DNA from: Curtobacterium sp. MCBD17_032
Lineage (GTDB): Bacteria > Actinomycetota > Actinomycetes > Actinomycetales > Microbacteriaceae
Direction: 5' to 3'
Length of the DNA: 64,000 nucleotides
Assembly (NCBI RefSeq): GCF_003234855.1
Contig: NZ_QKTO01000006.1
Coordinates: 1 to 64,000, forward strand
This document shows positions 7,235 through 14,819 of the stretch, one piece after another; the first letter of the stretch is position 1, and each line of letters starts with the position of its first letter. The position numbers were made by a program, and so were the translations under genes. The notes below the pieces were generated by a model. The model was not told the DNA's origin and made no database searches. It saw only the letters and a program-made list of their open reading frames with translations.

Positions 7235-7876
7235 TCAGTCGCGGACGAACTGCTCGATCGGGGTGCTCCCGGTGTTGACGCGGAAGGTCTTGCCGACCGA
7301 GGCGTCGTCGTGCAGCGCGGCGGCGACGAGTGCGGCGACGTCCCCGCGGGCGATGCTCGAGGACGGGTCCGCCGTCTCCACCGACCCGGTGGGCTCGTCG
7401 TCGGTGAGGGTGCTCGGCGCGACGATCGTCCAGTCGAGCGCGGAGTCGCGGAGGACGGCGTCGGCGACGGTCTTCGCCTCGGCGTACGCGAAGAAGTCGT
7501 CGTCCTCGGGGACGCCGTGGCCGAGGCCGGCGTCCGACCAGGACACGAGCACGTAGCGGTGCACGTCGGCACCGAGCGCGGCGTGCATCGTGCGGATGGC
7601 GGCGTCGCGGTCGACGGCCCACGTGCGGTCAGCGGACCCGCCACCGGCACCGGCCGACCACACGACGGCGTCGTGCCCGCGGACCAGGTCGGTGAGCCCG
7701 GCGATGTCGAGCTGTTCGATGTCGGCGACGACCGGCTCGGCACCGGTGGCGCGGACGTCGTCCTGCTGCTCGGCCTTCCGGATGACCGACGACACGGTGT
7801 CGCCACGGGCGGTGAGGAGCTGCGCGGTGAGGAGGGCGACGCGGCCGTGGCCGCCGAGGATGATGACGTTGCTCAT
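7235..7876 (-). CDS. NAD(P)-binding oxidoreductase, atypical SDR
   Basis: The product is a 213-residue Rossmann-fold protein. The nucleotide-binding loop is right at the N-terminus (VIILGGHGRVA, residues 4-14). The rest follows the YwnB/BVR-B-like atypical SDR pattern (NAD(P)H-binding, Pfam PF13460): DIEQLD, AVVWSAGAGG, VLVSWSDAG, then APSTLTDDEPTG. It lacks the classical YxxxK catalytic pair in the usual place, so it may act as an NAD(P)-dependent reductase or a redox sensor. The substrate is unknown. A -10 TACCGT (7889-7884) lies 13 bases upstream of the ATG, so the message is nearly leaderless. The gene is monocistronic, ending against the repeat array. Confidence 0.82.
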   Translation of the reverse strand: MSNVIILGGHGRVALLTAQLLTARGDTVSSVIRKAEQQDDVRATGAEPVVADIEQLDIAGLTDLVRGHDAVVWSAGAGGGSADRTWAVDRDAAIRTMHAALGADVHRYVLVSWSDAGLGHGVPEDDDFFAYAEAKTVADAVLRDSALDWTIVAPSTLTDDEPTGSVETADPSSSIARGDVAALVAAALHDDASVGKTFRVNTGSTPIEQFVRD

Positions 7877-8059
7877 GGGGCGGACGGTACGCGCCGGGGC
7901 TGACGGACGGTCCCGGCCGGGGTCGTCGCGGGCAGGGGCTCGGGCACGGGATCGGGCGCGCTGACTGCCATCGCGCGCCTCCGCTCGGGATGCGCGGCGC
8001 CGTCGTGTCCGCGATTCGCGGATCTCCCGATGCGTTCGTGGTGCCGACGACCCGTGACC

Positions 8060-8124
8060 TAGCGTTGGGAGTGCCAGGACGCACTCCCCACCGTCGTCCC
8101 AGACATCCTCCGCGATCTGCGGAG
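8060..8124 (+). promoter_or_regulatory. promoter and structured 5' leader of the micro-gene operon
   Basis: The 313 bases at 7877-8189 hold no convincing gene. A possible -10 TAGCGT is at 8060-8065. It is followed at once by a hairpin, GGGAGTGC (8067-8074) with GCACTCCC (8081-8088), and by a second, CTCCGC (8108-8113) with GCGGAG (8119-8124). The first gene starts at 8190 with a GAGGAG ribosome site. Two stem-loops in about 125 bases of leader suggest attenuation or mRNA stabilisation; I match no known riboswitch. Confidence 0.4.
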
Positions 8125-8189
8125 TCCGTTCACGCGGTGATCCTGGCCGGAGTCAGGGTCGTCCGAGGCCCCAGTGAGGAGGCGTCGCA

Positions 8190-8414
8190 ATGAACGCCAC
8201 CACCGTCGTCACCAATCCGCTCGCCGCGCTCGTCACGGAGCGCCCCGAGGCAGCCCAGGCTGCCGTCATCCCGCGCCCGCGTCGCACGCCGGGGTTCTCC
8301 GAGGTCCGCGAGACGGCACGGCGCCGTCTCCTCGCAGCCAGCGCGCTCGTCGTCGGCCTCGCGGCCGTCACCGCCTCGGCCCTCGCCGTGATCGTCCTGG
8401 GGGTGTCCGCATGA
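8190..8414 (+). CDS. small single-span membrane protein, 74 aa (micro-operon gene 1)
   Basis: Residues 1-45 are polar, with a basic Pro/Arg patch (PRPRRTP) and an amphipathic stretch ending RETARRRLL. Residues 47-72 are a clear hydrophobic helix, so the protein is probably anchored with its N-terminus in the cytoplasm. The ATG is preceded by GAGGAG at a good distance. Its stop overlaps the next start (ATGA, 8411-8414). No family is recognised. It is the first of four coupled micro-genes that lead into a TetR-like gene. Confidence 0.65.
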   Translation: MNATTVVTNPLAALVTERPEAAQAAVIPRPRRTPGFSEVRETARRRLLAASALVVGLAAVTASALAVIVLGVSA

Positions 8415-8512
8415 CCGTCACGCCCACCGCGTCCGGGTACGACACCGTCGCCCTGACCGAACCGATCGACATGACCGCCCTGATGCGTGAGCAGGAGGCC
8501 CTCCGTGCGTGA
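8411..8512 (+). CDS. micro-protein, 33 aa (micro-operon gene 2)
   Basis: A 33-residue acidic peptide begins MTVTPTASGY and ends MREQEALRA. It starts at the ATG that overlaps the preceding stop and ends 8 bases inside the next gene, so translation would be coupled at both ends. It has no hydrophobic segment and no Cys or other obvious RiPP core residues. The evidence for translation is positional only: four consecutive genes overlap in the same way, which is unlikely by chance. The function is unknown. Confidence 0.5.
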   Translation: MTVTPTASGYDTVALTEPIDMTALMREQEALRA

Positions 8513-8669
8513 ACCGTCCATGATGCAGCACCTCCGCGAAGACCCGCTCGAGTGGCACCGTCGCGGCATGGCCTCCCCGTCCGAGATCGACCGCATCGTG
8601 CAGACGAAGCTCTCCCTGGGGACCGCTGCCGAGCCGACCTACGCAGACTTCTTCCTGGTCGCCGCGTGA
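8505..8669 (+). CDS. small protein, 54 aa (micro-operon gene 3)
   Basis: The product starts at a GTG with a strong AGGAGG site (8493-8498) lying inside the preceding micro-gene; an earlier GTG at 8487 would lack such a site. It contains QHLREDPLEWHRRGMASPSE and ends in a hydrophobic patch, YADFFLVAA. It is probably a soluble helical protein. The stop overlaps the next start by 4 bases (GTGA). No family is recognised. The ribosome site makes this the best-supported of the three internal micro-genes. Confidence 0.58.
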   Translation: MREPSMMQHLREDPLEWHRRGMASPSEIDRIVQTKLSLGTAAEPTYADFFLVAA

Positions 8670-8833
8670 CCGACCTCGGTGCGTCCGTCGCGATCACGTC
8701 CGTCGTCCGGCCGCTCCGCGGCGGGACGAGCGCGACCGGCATCGCTGTGGAGCACCAGCACATCTGGTCACGGCTCGGGCGTCTGGAGCGCCTCTGCTCG
8801 CGGGACGCGATCTCCCTGACCAGGACCCGCTGA
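8666..8833 (+). CDS. small protein, 55 aa (micro-operon gene 4)
   Basis: The GTG start overlaps the preceding stop (GTGA). The 55-residue product begins MTDLGASVAITSVVRPLRGG and has a basic C-terminal half with paired Arg and one Cys. Its stop at 8831-8833 is separated by one base from the GTG of the following TetR-like gene. The sequence resembles no family I know. It could be a real fourth member of the chain or the 5' part of a longer leader for the regulator. Confidence 0.48.
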   Translation: MTDLGASVAITSVVRPLRGGTSATGIAVEHQHIWSRLGRLERLCSRDAISLTRTR

Positions 8834-8834
8834 C

Positions 8835-9434
8835 GTGGACAGGGCCCACGAGCGCGCCCACGATCCCTGGGTCACGGCACGGATCGTCGATGCCGCCGAC
8901 CGGGTCTTCAGCGTCGCCGGTGCTGCAGGACTCACCGCCGACCGCGTGGCGGCGGCCGCACTGACCGACGCCGCGACGGTGCGAGCACTGTTCCCCGAGC
9001 GCATCGACGCGGTCGTCGCGGTCCTCCACTTCCGGCAGGAACGCTGGACGCTCGGGTTGGCCGAAGCGGCCGAGGGCGTGGACGACGCGCGCGACGAGAT
9101 CCTCACGGTCTTCGGGCACCTCGAGTCCTCGTTCGACGACGACGCCTGGACCGGCTGTGCGTTCATCAACGGGTTCGGCGAACTCGGTCACGCCGAGCCT
9201 CGCGTCGCCGCCCTGGCGGAGGAGCACCTCGCGATCCTCGAGGCGCACCTGCACGCGCTTGCCGTCCGCGCCGAGCTCCCGGGCCACGTCGCGGACGCGC
9301 TCTCGCTCCTCGTCCACGGTGCGAAGGTCGAGGCAGCCATCCACGGGACCACCCGACCTGCCCGGACGGCACGTCTCGCGGCGGCGACGCTCATGGGCGC
9401 CTACGGACCGACGGCGTCCACCGCCTTCATCTGA
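8835..9434 (+). CDS. TetR-like regulator with a weak helix-turn-helix
   Basis: The product is a 199-residue all-helical protein with TetR layout: an N-terminal helix-turn-helix (about 17-60: ARIVDAADRVFS, then LTADRVAAAALTDAATVRALFPERIDAV) and a ligand-binding C-terminal domain with CAFINGFGEL. The recognition helix departs from the usual S.xxLYxxFxxKexL pattern (here VRALFPERIDAV), so the target site may be unusual. It follows the last micro-gene by one base and is clearly the distal gene of that transcript. It probably autoregulates the micro-gene operon. Confidence 0.75.
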   Translation: MDRAHERAHDPWVTARIVDAADRVFSVAGAAGLTADRVAAAALTDAATVRALFPERIDAVVAVLHFRQERWTLGLAEAAEGVDDARDEILTVFGHLESSFDDDAWTGCAFINGFGELGHAEPRVAALAEEHLAILEAHLHALAVRAELPGHVADALSLLVHGAKVEAAIHGTTRPARTARLAAATLMGAYGPTASTAFI

Positions 9435-9459
9435 CCTCGGCGCCGAGCCGGCCCGAGCC

Positions 9460-9490
9460 GGGCCGGTCCTGGCCCGGACCAGACCGGCCC
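9460..9490. terminator. GC-rich hairpin between convergent genes
   Basis: Perfect 9-bp arms GGGCCGGTC (9460-9468) and GACCGGCCC (9482-9490) enclose a 13-base loop. They sit in a stretch of repeated GGCCCGG/CCTGG words (9441-9515) between the TetR-like gene (stop 9434) and the convergent AraC gene (stop 9552). There is no U-tract. The many overlapping GGCC-type dyads make the exact structure ambiguous. Confidence 0.45.
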
Positions 9491-9551
9491 GGCCTGGCCC
9501 GGCCCGGCCTGGAGCGCGGTCAGTCCCGGGCACGCCGCCCTGTCCGGGCGG

Positions 9552-10505
9552 TCAGGACCTCGCGAGGGTGTCGCTGGGCCGTTCGCCGAACACGGCCGCG
9601 TACTGCTGCGCGAACCGTCCGAGGTGTGCGAAACCCCATGCCGCCGCGACCTCACGCACCGTCCGGGCCGAGGGGTCCGCGGCGAGCAACTCCTGCCGGA
9701 CCCGGTCGAGCCGCACCTGCCGGATGAACGCGTTCGGGGTCGTCTGCAGGTCCCGCTGGAACGCCTCCTGCAACGCCCGCAGACCGATGTCGAGGTGCCG
9801 CGCCAGGCTGCTCGAGGTGATCGGCAGCCGGGCGTTCTCGTGCACGTACTCGACCGCGGCGCGGACGTGCGGCGAGTGCGCGGGGGCAGCGCGGGGCTCC
9901 GGAGCGCGATGCTGCGGGTACATCTCGAGCAGCGACGCAGCCGCGAGCCGGGCCATCTCGGCGTGCAGGAGGCGTCCGGCACCGCCGTCACGCAGGGTGT
10001 GGGAGACGAGCGACACCGTGTTGTGCCAGGTCCGCACGGACTGTTCCGACGGGAGGACGGTCAGGTCGAAGCGGAGGCCGCCCGTGACGTCCGCGCCCTG
10101 CTCGGTCGCGACCCGCTCCACGACCTCCCGGGACAGGTGCACGAGCCGCTGCTCGTAGTCGTCCATCTCGAAGGAGAACGTGCGGTCGGGCAGCAGGGGC
10201 ACCGGCACGCCGTGCACCATGTCCACGGGGTCACCGGCGGTGTCGAGACGGGACGTGCCGGACCGGAGCCACTGCACGATGACGGAGGCCGACGGGGGCA
10301 GGGAACCGTCGAGGTGCCCGGCGAACCGCGACGAGTGCAGCGACATGGTCTCGTCGCCCATCGACGCGTACCGGAACGTGAAGGGGACGGCGGACGGACC
10401 CGCGACGAGTTCGGCGTCGTACACGTGGGCGAGGTGGGCTGCGGCCTCGTCGATGTCCGTCCCGGTCACCTCGAGACGAACCGGCGTCGCGTCGTCGATC
10501 GGCAT
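9552..10505 (-). CDS. AraC-family transcriptional regulator
   Basis: This is a 317-residue regulator with the DNA-binding domain at the C-terminus. About 220 residues of sensor-like sequence (AraC_binding_2 type, with FTFRYASMGDETMSLH) precede a double helix-turn-helix of about 100 residues: the first half has SSSLARHLDIGLRALQEAFQRDL, the second VREVAAAWGFAHLGRFAQQYAAVFGE. The signature (RxVxExAxxWGFxHxGxFxxxY) is intact. I chose the ATG at 10505; the longer upstream frame is only antisense read-through of the ABC permease region. The gene stands alone, so its targets are unknown. Confidence 0.88.
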   Translation of the reverse strand: MPIDDATPVRLEVTGTDIDEAAAHLAHVYDAELVAGPSAVPFTFRYASMGDETMSLHSSRFAGHLDGSLPPSASVIVQWLRSGTSRLDTAGDPVDMVHGVPVPLLPDRTFSFEMDDYEQRLVHLSREVVERVATEQGADVTGGLRFDLTVLPSEQSVRTWHNTVSLVSHTLRDGGAGRLLHAEMARLAAASLLEMYPQHRAPEPRAAPAHSPHVRAAVEYVHENARLPITSSSLARHLDIGLRALQEAFQRDLQTTPNAFIRQVRLDRVRQELLAADPSARTVREVAAAWGFAHLGRFAQQYAAVFGERPSDTLARS

Positions 10506-10585
10506 CCCGTCAAGCGTCGCACGTCGGTGGCTCCGGCACCCGTCCCGTGTCCGGGAACCGCCGTGACGGAGCCACCGTCGGTGCG

Positions 10586-11671
10586 TCAACCGCGGATCGC
10601 CTCGCCGAGCTTCACCCGGCCGCCGGTGCGGAGCAGGGCGTTCTCGTACACCCGGGCGCCGAGGAGCACGACGACCAGGGCGGATGCCAGGACGACCAGC
10701 AGCGAGAGCACGGGCTCCCACCACGCCGCCGTCTCGAGGAAGATCCGCACCGGCATCCCGATCGGGGCACTGAACGGCACGTACGACATGATCCCGAGGA
10801 CCGTCGGGTCGTCCGGCGCGAACACGATGAGGAAGTACGGGATCATCAGCAGCATCATCACCGGTGTCGTGACGCTGCCGACGTCCTCCTGGCGGGACAC
10901 CAGCGCCGCCGAGGCCGCGAACAGCGCCGCGATGAGGACGAACCCGATCGCGAAGAAGCCGACGAACCACAGCGCGCTCGGACCGAGCAGCGTGAACAGG
11001 TTGTCCTGCCCGGTGACCGCCAGGGCGACGGCCGCGGCGATCGCGATCGCGACGATCTGCCCGAGCGCCATGACGCTGTTGCCGATCACCTTGCCCGCCA
11101 GCAGGGCCCGTGCTGGGATCGCCGCCATCAGGATCTCCACGACGCGGGTCGACTTCTCCTCGACGACGCTCTGCGCGATCGACTGTCCGAACGTCACCGC
11201 GGAGGCGAAGAAGACCACGCCGAACGCGATGCCGACGAGCGAGACGAGGCCGGGCGGCAGCGCGTCGGGGTCGAGCAGGTCGACCTGGGGCGACACGCTC
11301 AACGCCGACACGACGTCGGTCGGAGCGCTGTCGAGGGCGACGAGCCGGAACCCGAGCTGTCCGCCGTCGGCGACGACCGCTGCGTCGACCTCGCCGTCAC
11401 GGACGAGGCGCTCGGCCGCGTCCCGGTCCGCCGTCTCCGTGACGTCGAGCCCGTCCGTCGTGGGCAGGGTGACGCCGCTGACCACGGCGACCGGCGTCGT
11501 GGCGTCGGCGGCCGACTTGCCGACGATCCCGCCGACGACGATGCCGACGACGACCATCACGAGCAGGATCGCCGCCGAGATGACGAAGGCCTTGCTCCGG
11601 AGCCGCGCCTGGATCTCCCGAACCGTGACGAGCCGGACGGCGTCGACCGTGCTGCTGTCGAGGACGCTCAT
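10586..11671 (-). CDS. ABC-2 type transporter permease, NatB-like
   Basis: This 361-residue membrane component has the ABC2_membrane_3 layout: one TM near residues 28-50, a large external domain (about 55-160), and five to six TM segments to the C-terminus. The cytoplasmic motif VVEEKSTRVVEILMAAIPARALLAGKV is typical of NatB/YhaP-like sodium or drug exporters. The ATG at 11671 overlaps the ATPase stop (ATGA), so the two are coupled and should assemble as a 2:2 exporter. The upstream two-component system on the same strand suggests stress-induced expression. Confidence 0.88.
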   Translation of the reverse strand: MSVLDSSTVDAVRLVTVREIQARLRSKAFVISAAILLVMVVVGIVVGGIVGKSAADATTPVAVVSGVTLPTTDGLDVTETADRDAAERLVRDGEVDAAVVADGGQLGFRLVALDSAPTDVVSALSVSPQVDLLDPDALPPGLVSLVGIAFGVVFFASAVTFGQSIAQSVVEEKSTRVVEILMAAIPARALLAGKVIGNSVMALGQIVAIAIAAAVALAVTGQDNLFTLLGPSALWFVGFFAIGFVLIAALFAASAALVSRQEDVGSVTTPVMMLLMIPYFLIVFAPDDPTVLGIMSYVPFSAPIGMPVRIFLETAAWWEPVLSLLVVLASALVVVLLGARVYENALLRTGGRVKLGEAIRG

Positions 11672-12549
11672 CGGACGACCTCCGTGAAGACCTCGCTGAG
11701 CCGGGGGACCCGCGGACCGAACGACGCCACCGTGCCGCGTGCGACGGCCTGCTGCAGGACGGCCTGCGCCGCGGACTCGTCCGCCTCGAACAGGGCGTAC
11801 CCGCCGTCGAACGAGCGGATGCGGACGCCGGGCTCGTCGCGGAGCCAGGCGACGTCGTCCGCCACCAGGAGTTCCCACGCGGCCGGACCGGCGGCCCGTC
11901 GCAGTTCGTCCTGGGGCCCTGCGGCGCGGATGCGGCCGTCGGCGATGACGACCACGTCGTCGCACAGCCGTTCGACGACGTCGAGCTGGTGGCTGGAGAA
12001 GAGCACCGGGACGCCGTCGGCCGCGGTCTCCCGCAGCACACCGAGCACGGTGTCGACCGCCATCGGGTCGAGACCGGAGAACGGCTCGTCGAGCACGAGT
12101 ACCTCGGGCCGGTGGGCGAGCGCGGCGGCGACCTGCACGCGCTGCTGGTTGCCGAGCGAGAGCTTCTCGACGGGGTCGCCGGCGTGGGCCGTGAGCTCGA
12201 GACGCTCGAGCAGCTCGGCGGTCCGGGCCGTCGCGCTCCGCCGGTCCATCCCGTGCAGGCGGGCCAGGTACGTGACCTGCTCGGCCACCGGCATCTTCGG
12301 GTACAGACCGCGCTCCTCGGGCATGTACCCGAAGCGGCGGCGGTCGCCCGGTCCGATCGGGGCGCCGTCGAGCGTCACCGTCCCGCTGTCGGCGTCGAGC
12401 ACGCCGAGCATGATGCGCATGGTCGTCGTCTTGCCGGCTCCGTTGCCGCCGACGAACCCGGTCAGTCGACCGCGTCCGACGCCGAAGCCGACGTCGTCGA
12501 GCACGCGGCGCTCGCCGAAGTGCTTCGTCACTCCTTCGATGGTGAGCAT
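11668..12549 (-). CDS. ABC transporter ATP-binding protein, NatA-like
   Basis: The product is a 293-residue ATPase partner of the permease. Walker A is GGNGAGKTT near residues 34-42, and Walker B with its catalytic Glu is VLVLDEPFSGLD. The switch His is present in FSSHQLD. The signature loop reads LSLGNQQRVQ rather than LSGGQ, a variant seen in NatA/YhaQ-type ATPases. A C-terminal extension of about 80 residues may regulate the complex. A GGAAGGGG site precedes the ATG. The gene lies 129 bases downstream of the response regulator. Confidence 0.9.
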   Translation of the reverse strand: MLTIEGVTKHFGERRVLDDVGFGVGRGRLTGFVGGNGAGKTTTMRIMLGVLDADSGTVTLDGAPIGPGDRRRFGYMPEERGLYPKMPVAEQVTYLARLHGMDRRSATARTAELLERLELTAHAGDPVEKLSLGNQQRVQVAAALAHRPEVLVLDEPFSGLDPMAVDTVLGVLRETAADGVPVLFSSHQLDVVERLCDDVVVIADGRIRAAGPQDELRRAAGPAAWELLVADDVAWLRDEPGVRIRSFDGGYALFEADESAAQAVLQQAVARGTVASFGPRVPRLSEVFTEVVR

Positions 12550-12678
12550 GAGGTCCCCTTCCGCAGCGGCCGTCGCTGCACCTCCGACGCTATTGCGGCC
12601 GAGGGGACCGGCGCCTCCGGCGCGGGACGGGGATCGCGGACCTCGAGGTCTCCGCCGCGAGGGGGAGGCCCGCGTCGC

Positions 12679-13365
12679 TCACTCGCCCGAGCGCACCACC
12701 CCGTGCTCGTACGCCCAGACGACGGCCTGGATCCGGTCGCGCACCCCGAGCTTCTGCAGGACGTTCGACACGTGCGTCTTGACGGTCGCCTCGCCGACGA
12801 AGAGCCGTCCGGCGATCTCGGCGTTGCTGAGACCGCGTCCGAGCAACCGCAGCACCTCGGTCTCGCGGTCGGTCAGACCCGGCAGGCCCGCGTCCGAGGC
12901 CGGCGCGCCCTCGTCCACCACCGGCACGCTCGCGGTGGTCGCGCGACTGATCACCCGCCGGGTGACGTCCGGGGCGAGCAGGGCGTCACCGCGGGCGACC
13001 GTGCGGACGGCCTCGATGAGCTTCTCCGGCGACGCGTTCTTCAGCAGGAACCCGCTCGCACCCGCTCCCAGGGCGTCGAAGAGGTACTCGTCGGTGTCGA
13101 AGGTGGTGAGGACGAGCACCGCCGGCGGCGACGCGCCGGCGGTGATCCGACGCGCGGCTTCGAGCCCGTCGACGCCGGGCATCTGCACGTCGAGGCAGAC
13201 GACGTCCGGTCGGTGCGCGGCGACGGCCGTCACCGCACCCGCACCGTCGGCGGCTTCGGCGACGACCCGGATGCCCGGCTCGGACTCGAGGATGACCCGG
13301 AAACCCGCGCGGACGAGGTCCTGGTCGTCGGCGAGCACCACCCGGATCACCTCGTCGGCAGCCAT
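12679..13365 (-). CDS. response regulator, NarL/LuxR type
   Basis: The product is a 228-residue cytoplasmic regulator. The receiver domain (about 7-125) has acidic pair D13-D14, phospho-acceptor Asp59 (VVCLDVQMPG), the conserved Thr in LVLTTFD and Lys in FLLKNASPE. A LuxR-type helix-turn-helix follows (about 160-225: TDRETEVLRLLGRGLSNAEIA, then TVKTHVSNVLQKLGVRDR). Its start lies inside the end of the histidine kinase gene (19-base overlap), so the two are made together. The downstream ABC exporter is the obvious regulon member. Confidence 0.93.
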   Translation of the reverse strand: MAADEVIRVVLADDQDLVRAGFRVILESEPGIRVVAEAADGAGAVTAVAAHRPDVVCLDVQMPGVDGLEAARRITAGASPPAVLVLTTFDTDEYLFDALGAGASGFLLKNASPEKLIEAVRTVARGDALLAPDVTRRVISRATTASVPVVDEGAPASDAGLPGLTDRETEVLRLLGRGLSNAEIAGRLFVGEATVKTHVSNVLQKLGVRDRIQAVVWAYEHGVVRSGE

Positions 13366-14645
13366 GCCCGCACCAGGTACCCGCCGCGGTCCCGCGGCCC
13401 GATCTCGATCCGCCCGCCGACCGCCGCGACCCGCTCGCGCATGCCGACGTGTCCGAGCCCGCTGCCGCCCGGGGGCCGGGAGGCCCGGACCCCGGCACCG
13501 GTGTCGGTCACCTCGAGCTCCACCGCGTCCGGCAGGTACCGGAGCCGCAGGTCCGCGCGGGCGTCCGGCCCGGCGTGCTTCAGGACGTTCGTCACCGCCT
13601 CTTGCGCGATCCGGTAGGTCACGGCGGCGACGGTCGGTGGGACCGGCCGTTCGTCACCGACGACGCTGAACCCGGTGTCGTGCCCGGCGTCCGTCGCCGC
13701 ACGGGCGAGCTCCGGCAGCCGGGTCAGTCCCTCGGTGCTCGGCGCCGCGGCAGGGGTCGTCTCCGCGTCGGCACCGGGTTCCCGCAGGGTGCCGAGCATC
13801 CGGCGGAGTTCCTCGACCGCGGTCCGGGCGCTGTCCTCGACGACCCCGAGGGACGCCGCCGCCTGCGCCGGGTCGTGGTCGAGCACGCGCCGCGCTGCGC
13901 CGGCCTGCACGCCCATCAGCGAGACGTGGTGTGCGACGACGTCGTGCAGCTCACGGGCGATGCGGACGCGGTCGAGCGCCACCGCCTGCGCCGCGGACCG
14001 CTCGCGTTCCGCGGCGAGCTCGGCCGTCCGTTGACCGAGCTCGTGCTTCGCGACGGCCGCCGCCCACGCTCGGTTGCCCGAGTACCAGGCGGCGCCGAAG
14101 TAGACGAGGTTGATGACGATCGTGAGGAGCGAACTCGCGACGAACGGCGGGATGACGGAGTCGCCGTCGTCGGGCAGTGCGCTCGGGACGGACCACCGGA
14201 AGACGATCGCCAGGAACACCCACGCGAACATGCCGACGATGACGACCCAGCGCACCGCCTCGGCCCGGATCCGGTCCGAGCACCAGGCCCCGACCGTGTA
14301 CAGCGCGATGAACAGCGTGAAATTGGTGAAGAGCCCTTCGGGCACGTGCAGGAGCTGCGTCGCCGCGAACGCCAGCGCAGCGACGACGGCCACGGTCATC
14401 GGGAAACGACGGCGGAACGCCAGGGGACCGGCGTTCGCGACGACCATCAGGGCGCACACCCACCAGGCCGCCGGGTCGTCGTACAGCCCCATGGCCGAGT
14501 AGAGGGTCACCGTCACGGCGAGCGCTCCGGCCAGCACGAGCGCCAGGACCGCGTCCTGCCGGTGCTCGCGTCGGCCCACCGGCAGCCGCGACCACCCGTC
14601 GTCCTGCGTCGGACCGCCCCCGGCGGTCGCCCCCGTGCCCGTCAT
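13347..14645 (-). CDS. sensor histidine kinase, HisKA_3 (NarX/DesK type)
   Basis: This 432-residue membrane kinase has about five hydrophobic segments in residues 30-190, with very little outside the membrane, so it probably senses the membrane itself or its paired exporter. The dimerisation/phospho-acceptor helix has ARELHDVVAHH with His234. The ATPase domain shows the N-box (AVTNVLKHA), DTGAGV and a glycine loop GLGHVGMRERV. The ATG at 14645 fits better than the longer frame to 14723, which lacks coding character. It forms an operon with the response regulator and probably with the downstream ABC exporter. Confidence 0.92.
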   Translation of the reverse strand: MTGTGATAGGGPTQDDGWSRLPVGRREHRQDAVLALVLAGALAVTVTLYSAMGLYDDPAAWWVCALMVVANAGPLAFRRRFPMTVAVVAALAFAATQLLHVPEGLFTNFTLFIALYTVGAWCSDRIRAEAVRWVVIVGMFAWVFLAIVFRWSVPSALPDDGDSVIPPFVASSLLTIVINLVYFGAAWYSGNRAWAAAVAKHELGQRTAELAAERERSAAQAVALDRVRIARELHDVVAHHVSLMGVQAGAARRVLDHDPAQAAASLGVVEDSARTAVEELRRMLGTLREPGADAETTPAAAPSTEGLTRLPELARAATDAGHDTGFSVVGDERPVPPTVAAVTYRIAQEAVTNVLKHAGPDARADLRLRYLPDAVELEVTDTGAGVRASRPPGGSGLGHVGMRERVAAVGGRIEIGPRDRGGYLVRAWLPTR

Positions 14646-14733
14646 GGGACCACGGTAGCGGCTCGGTCGTGCCGCCCGGCGGCCACCGCGCAGCACTGTG
14701 GAGGGAGGCGCCCAGCCGCCCACCTGTGGACGG

Positions 14734-14773
14734 CGGCGGACGGGAGGCCCTGCTGCGAGCCTCCCGTCCGCCG
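14734..14773. terminator. hairpin with 15-bp perfect arms, GACGGGAGGC family
   Basis: Arms 14734-14748 and 14759-14773 (CGGCGGACGGGAGGC and its complement) enclose a 10-base loop. It lies between the 5' end of the histidine kinase gene and the 3' end of the OYE gene, both on the minus strand, so its termination role would be for the OYE-upstream side or the opposite strand. There is no U-tract. Confidence 0.7.
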
Positions 14774-14819
14774 GCGACCCGTCGCCCGTCGACGGCGACC
14801 TCGGGTCAGGGCCCGGCGG

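Noticed and set aside
6649..7556. Several overlapping frames through the tandem array, 120-160 residues each
   Set aside because: They are translations of the repeat in different frames, Arg/Gly-rich, with no ribosome sites; repeat DNA without stops explains them.
9435..9551. GGCCCGG-rich stretch considered as a repeat element or small RNA
   Set aside because: It contains many overlapping short dyads but no consistent unit or promoter; terminator-like function between convergent genes is enough to explain it.
10547..13669. Very long open frames on the strand opposite the AraC, ABC, response-regulator and kinase genes
   Set aside because: They are antisense shadows caused by high third-position GC. 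Their translations are Arg/Ala/Ser-rich low-complexity with no domains, while the other strand gives clear families.
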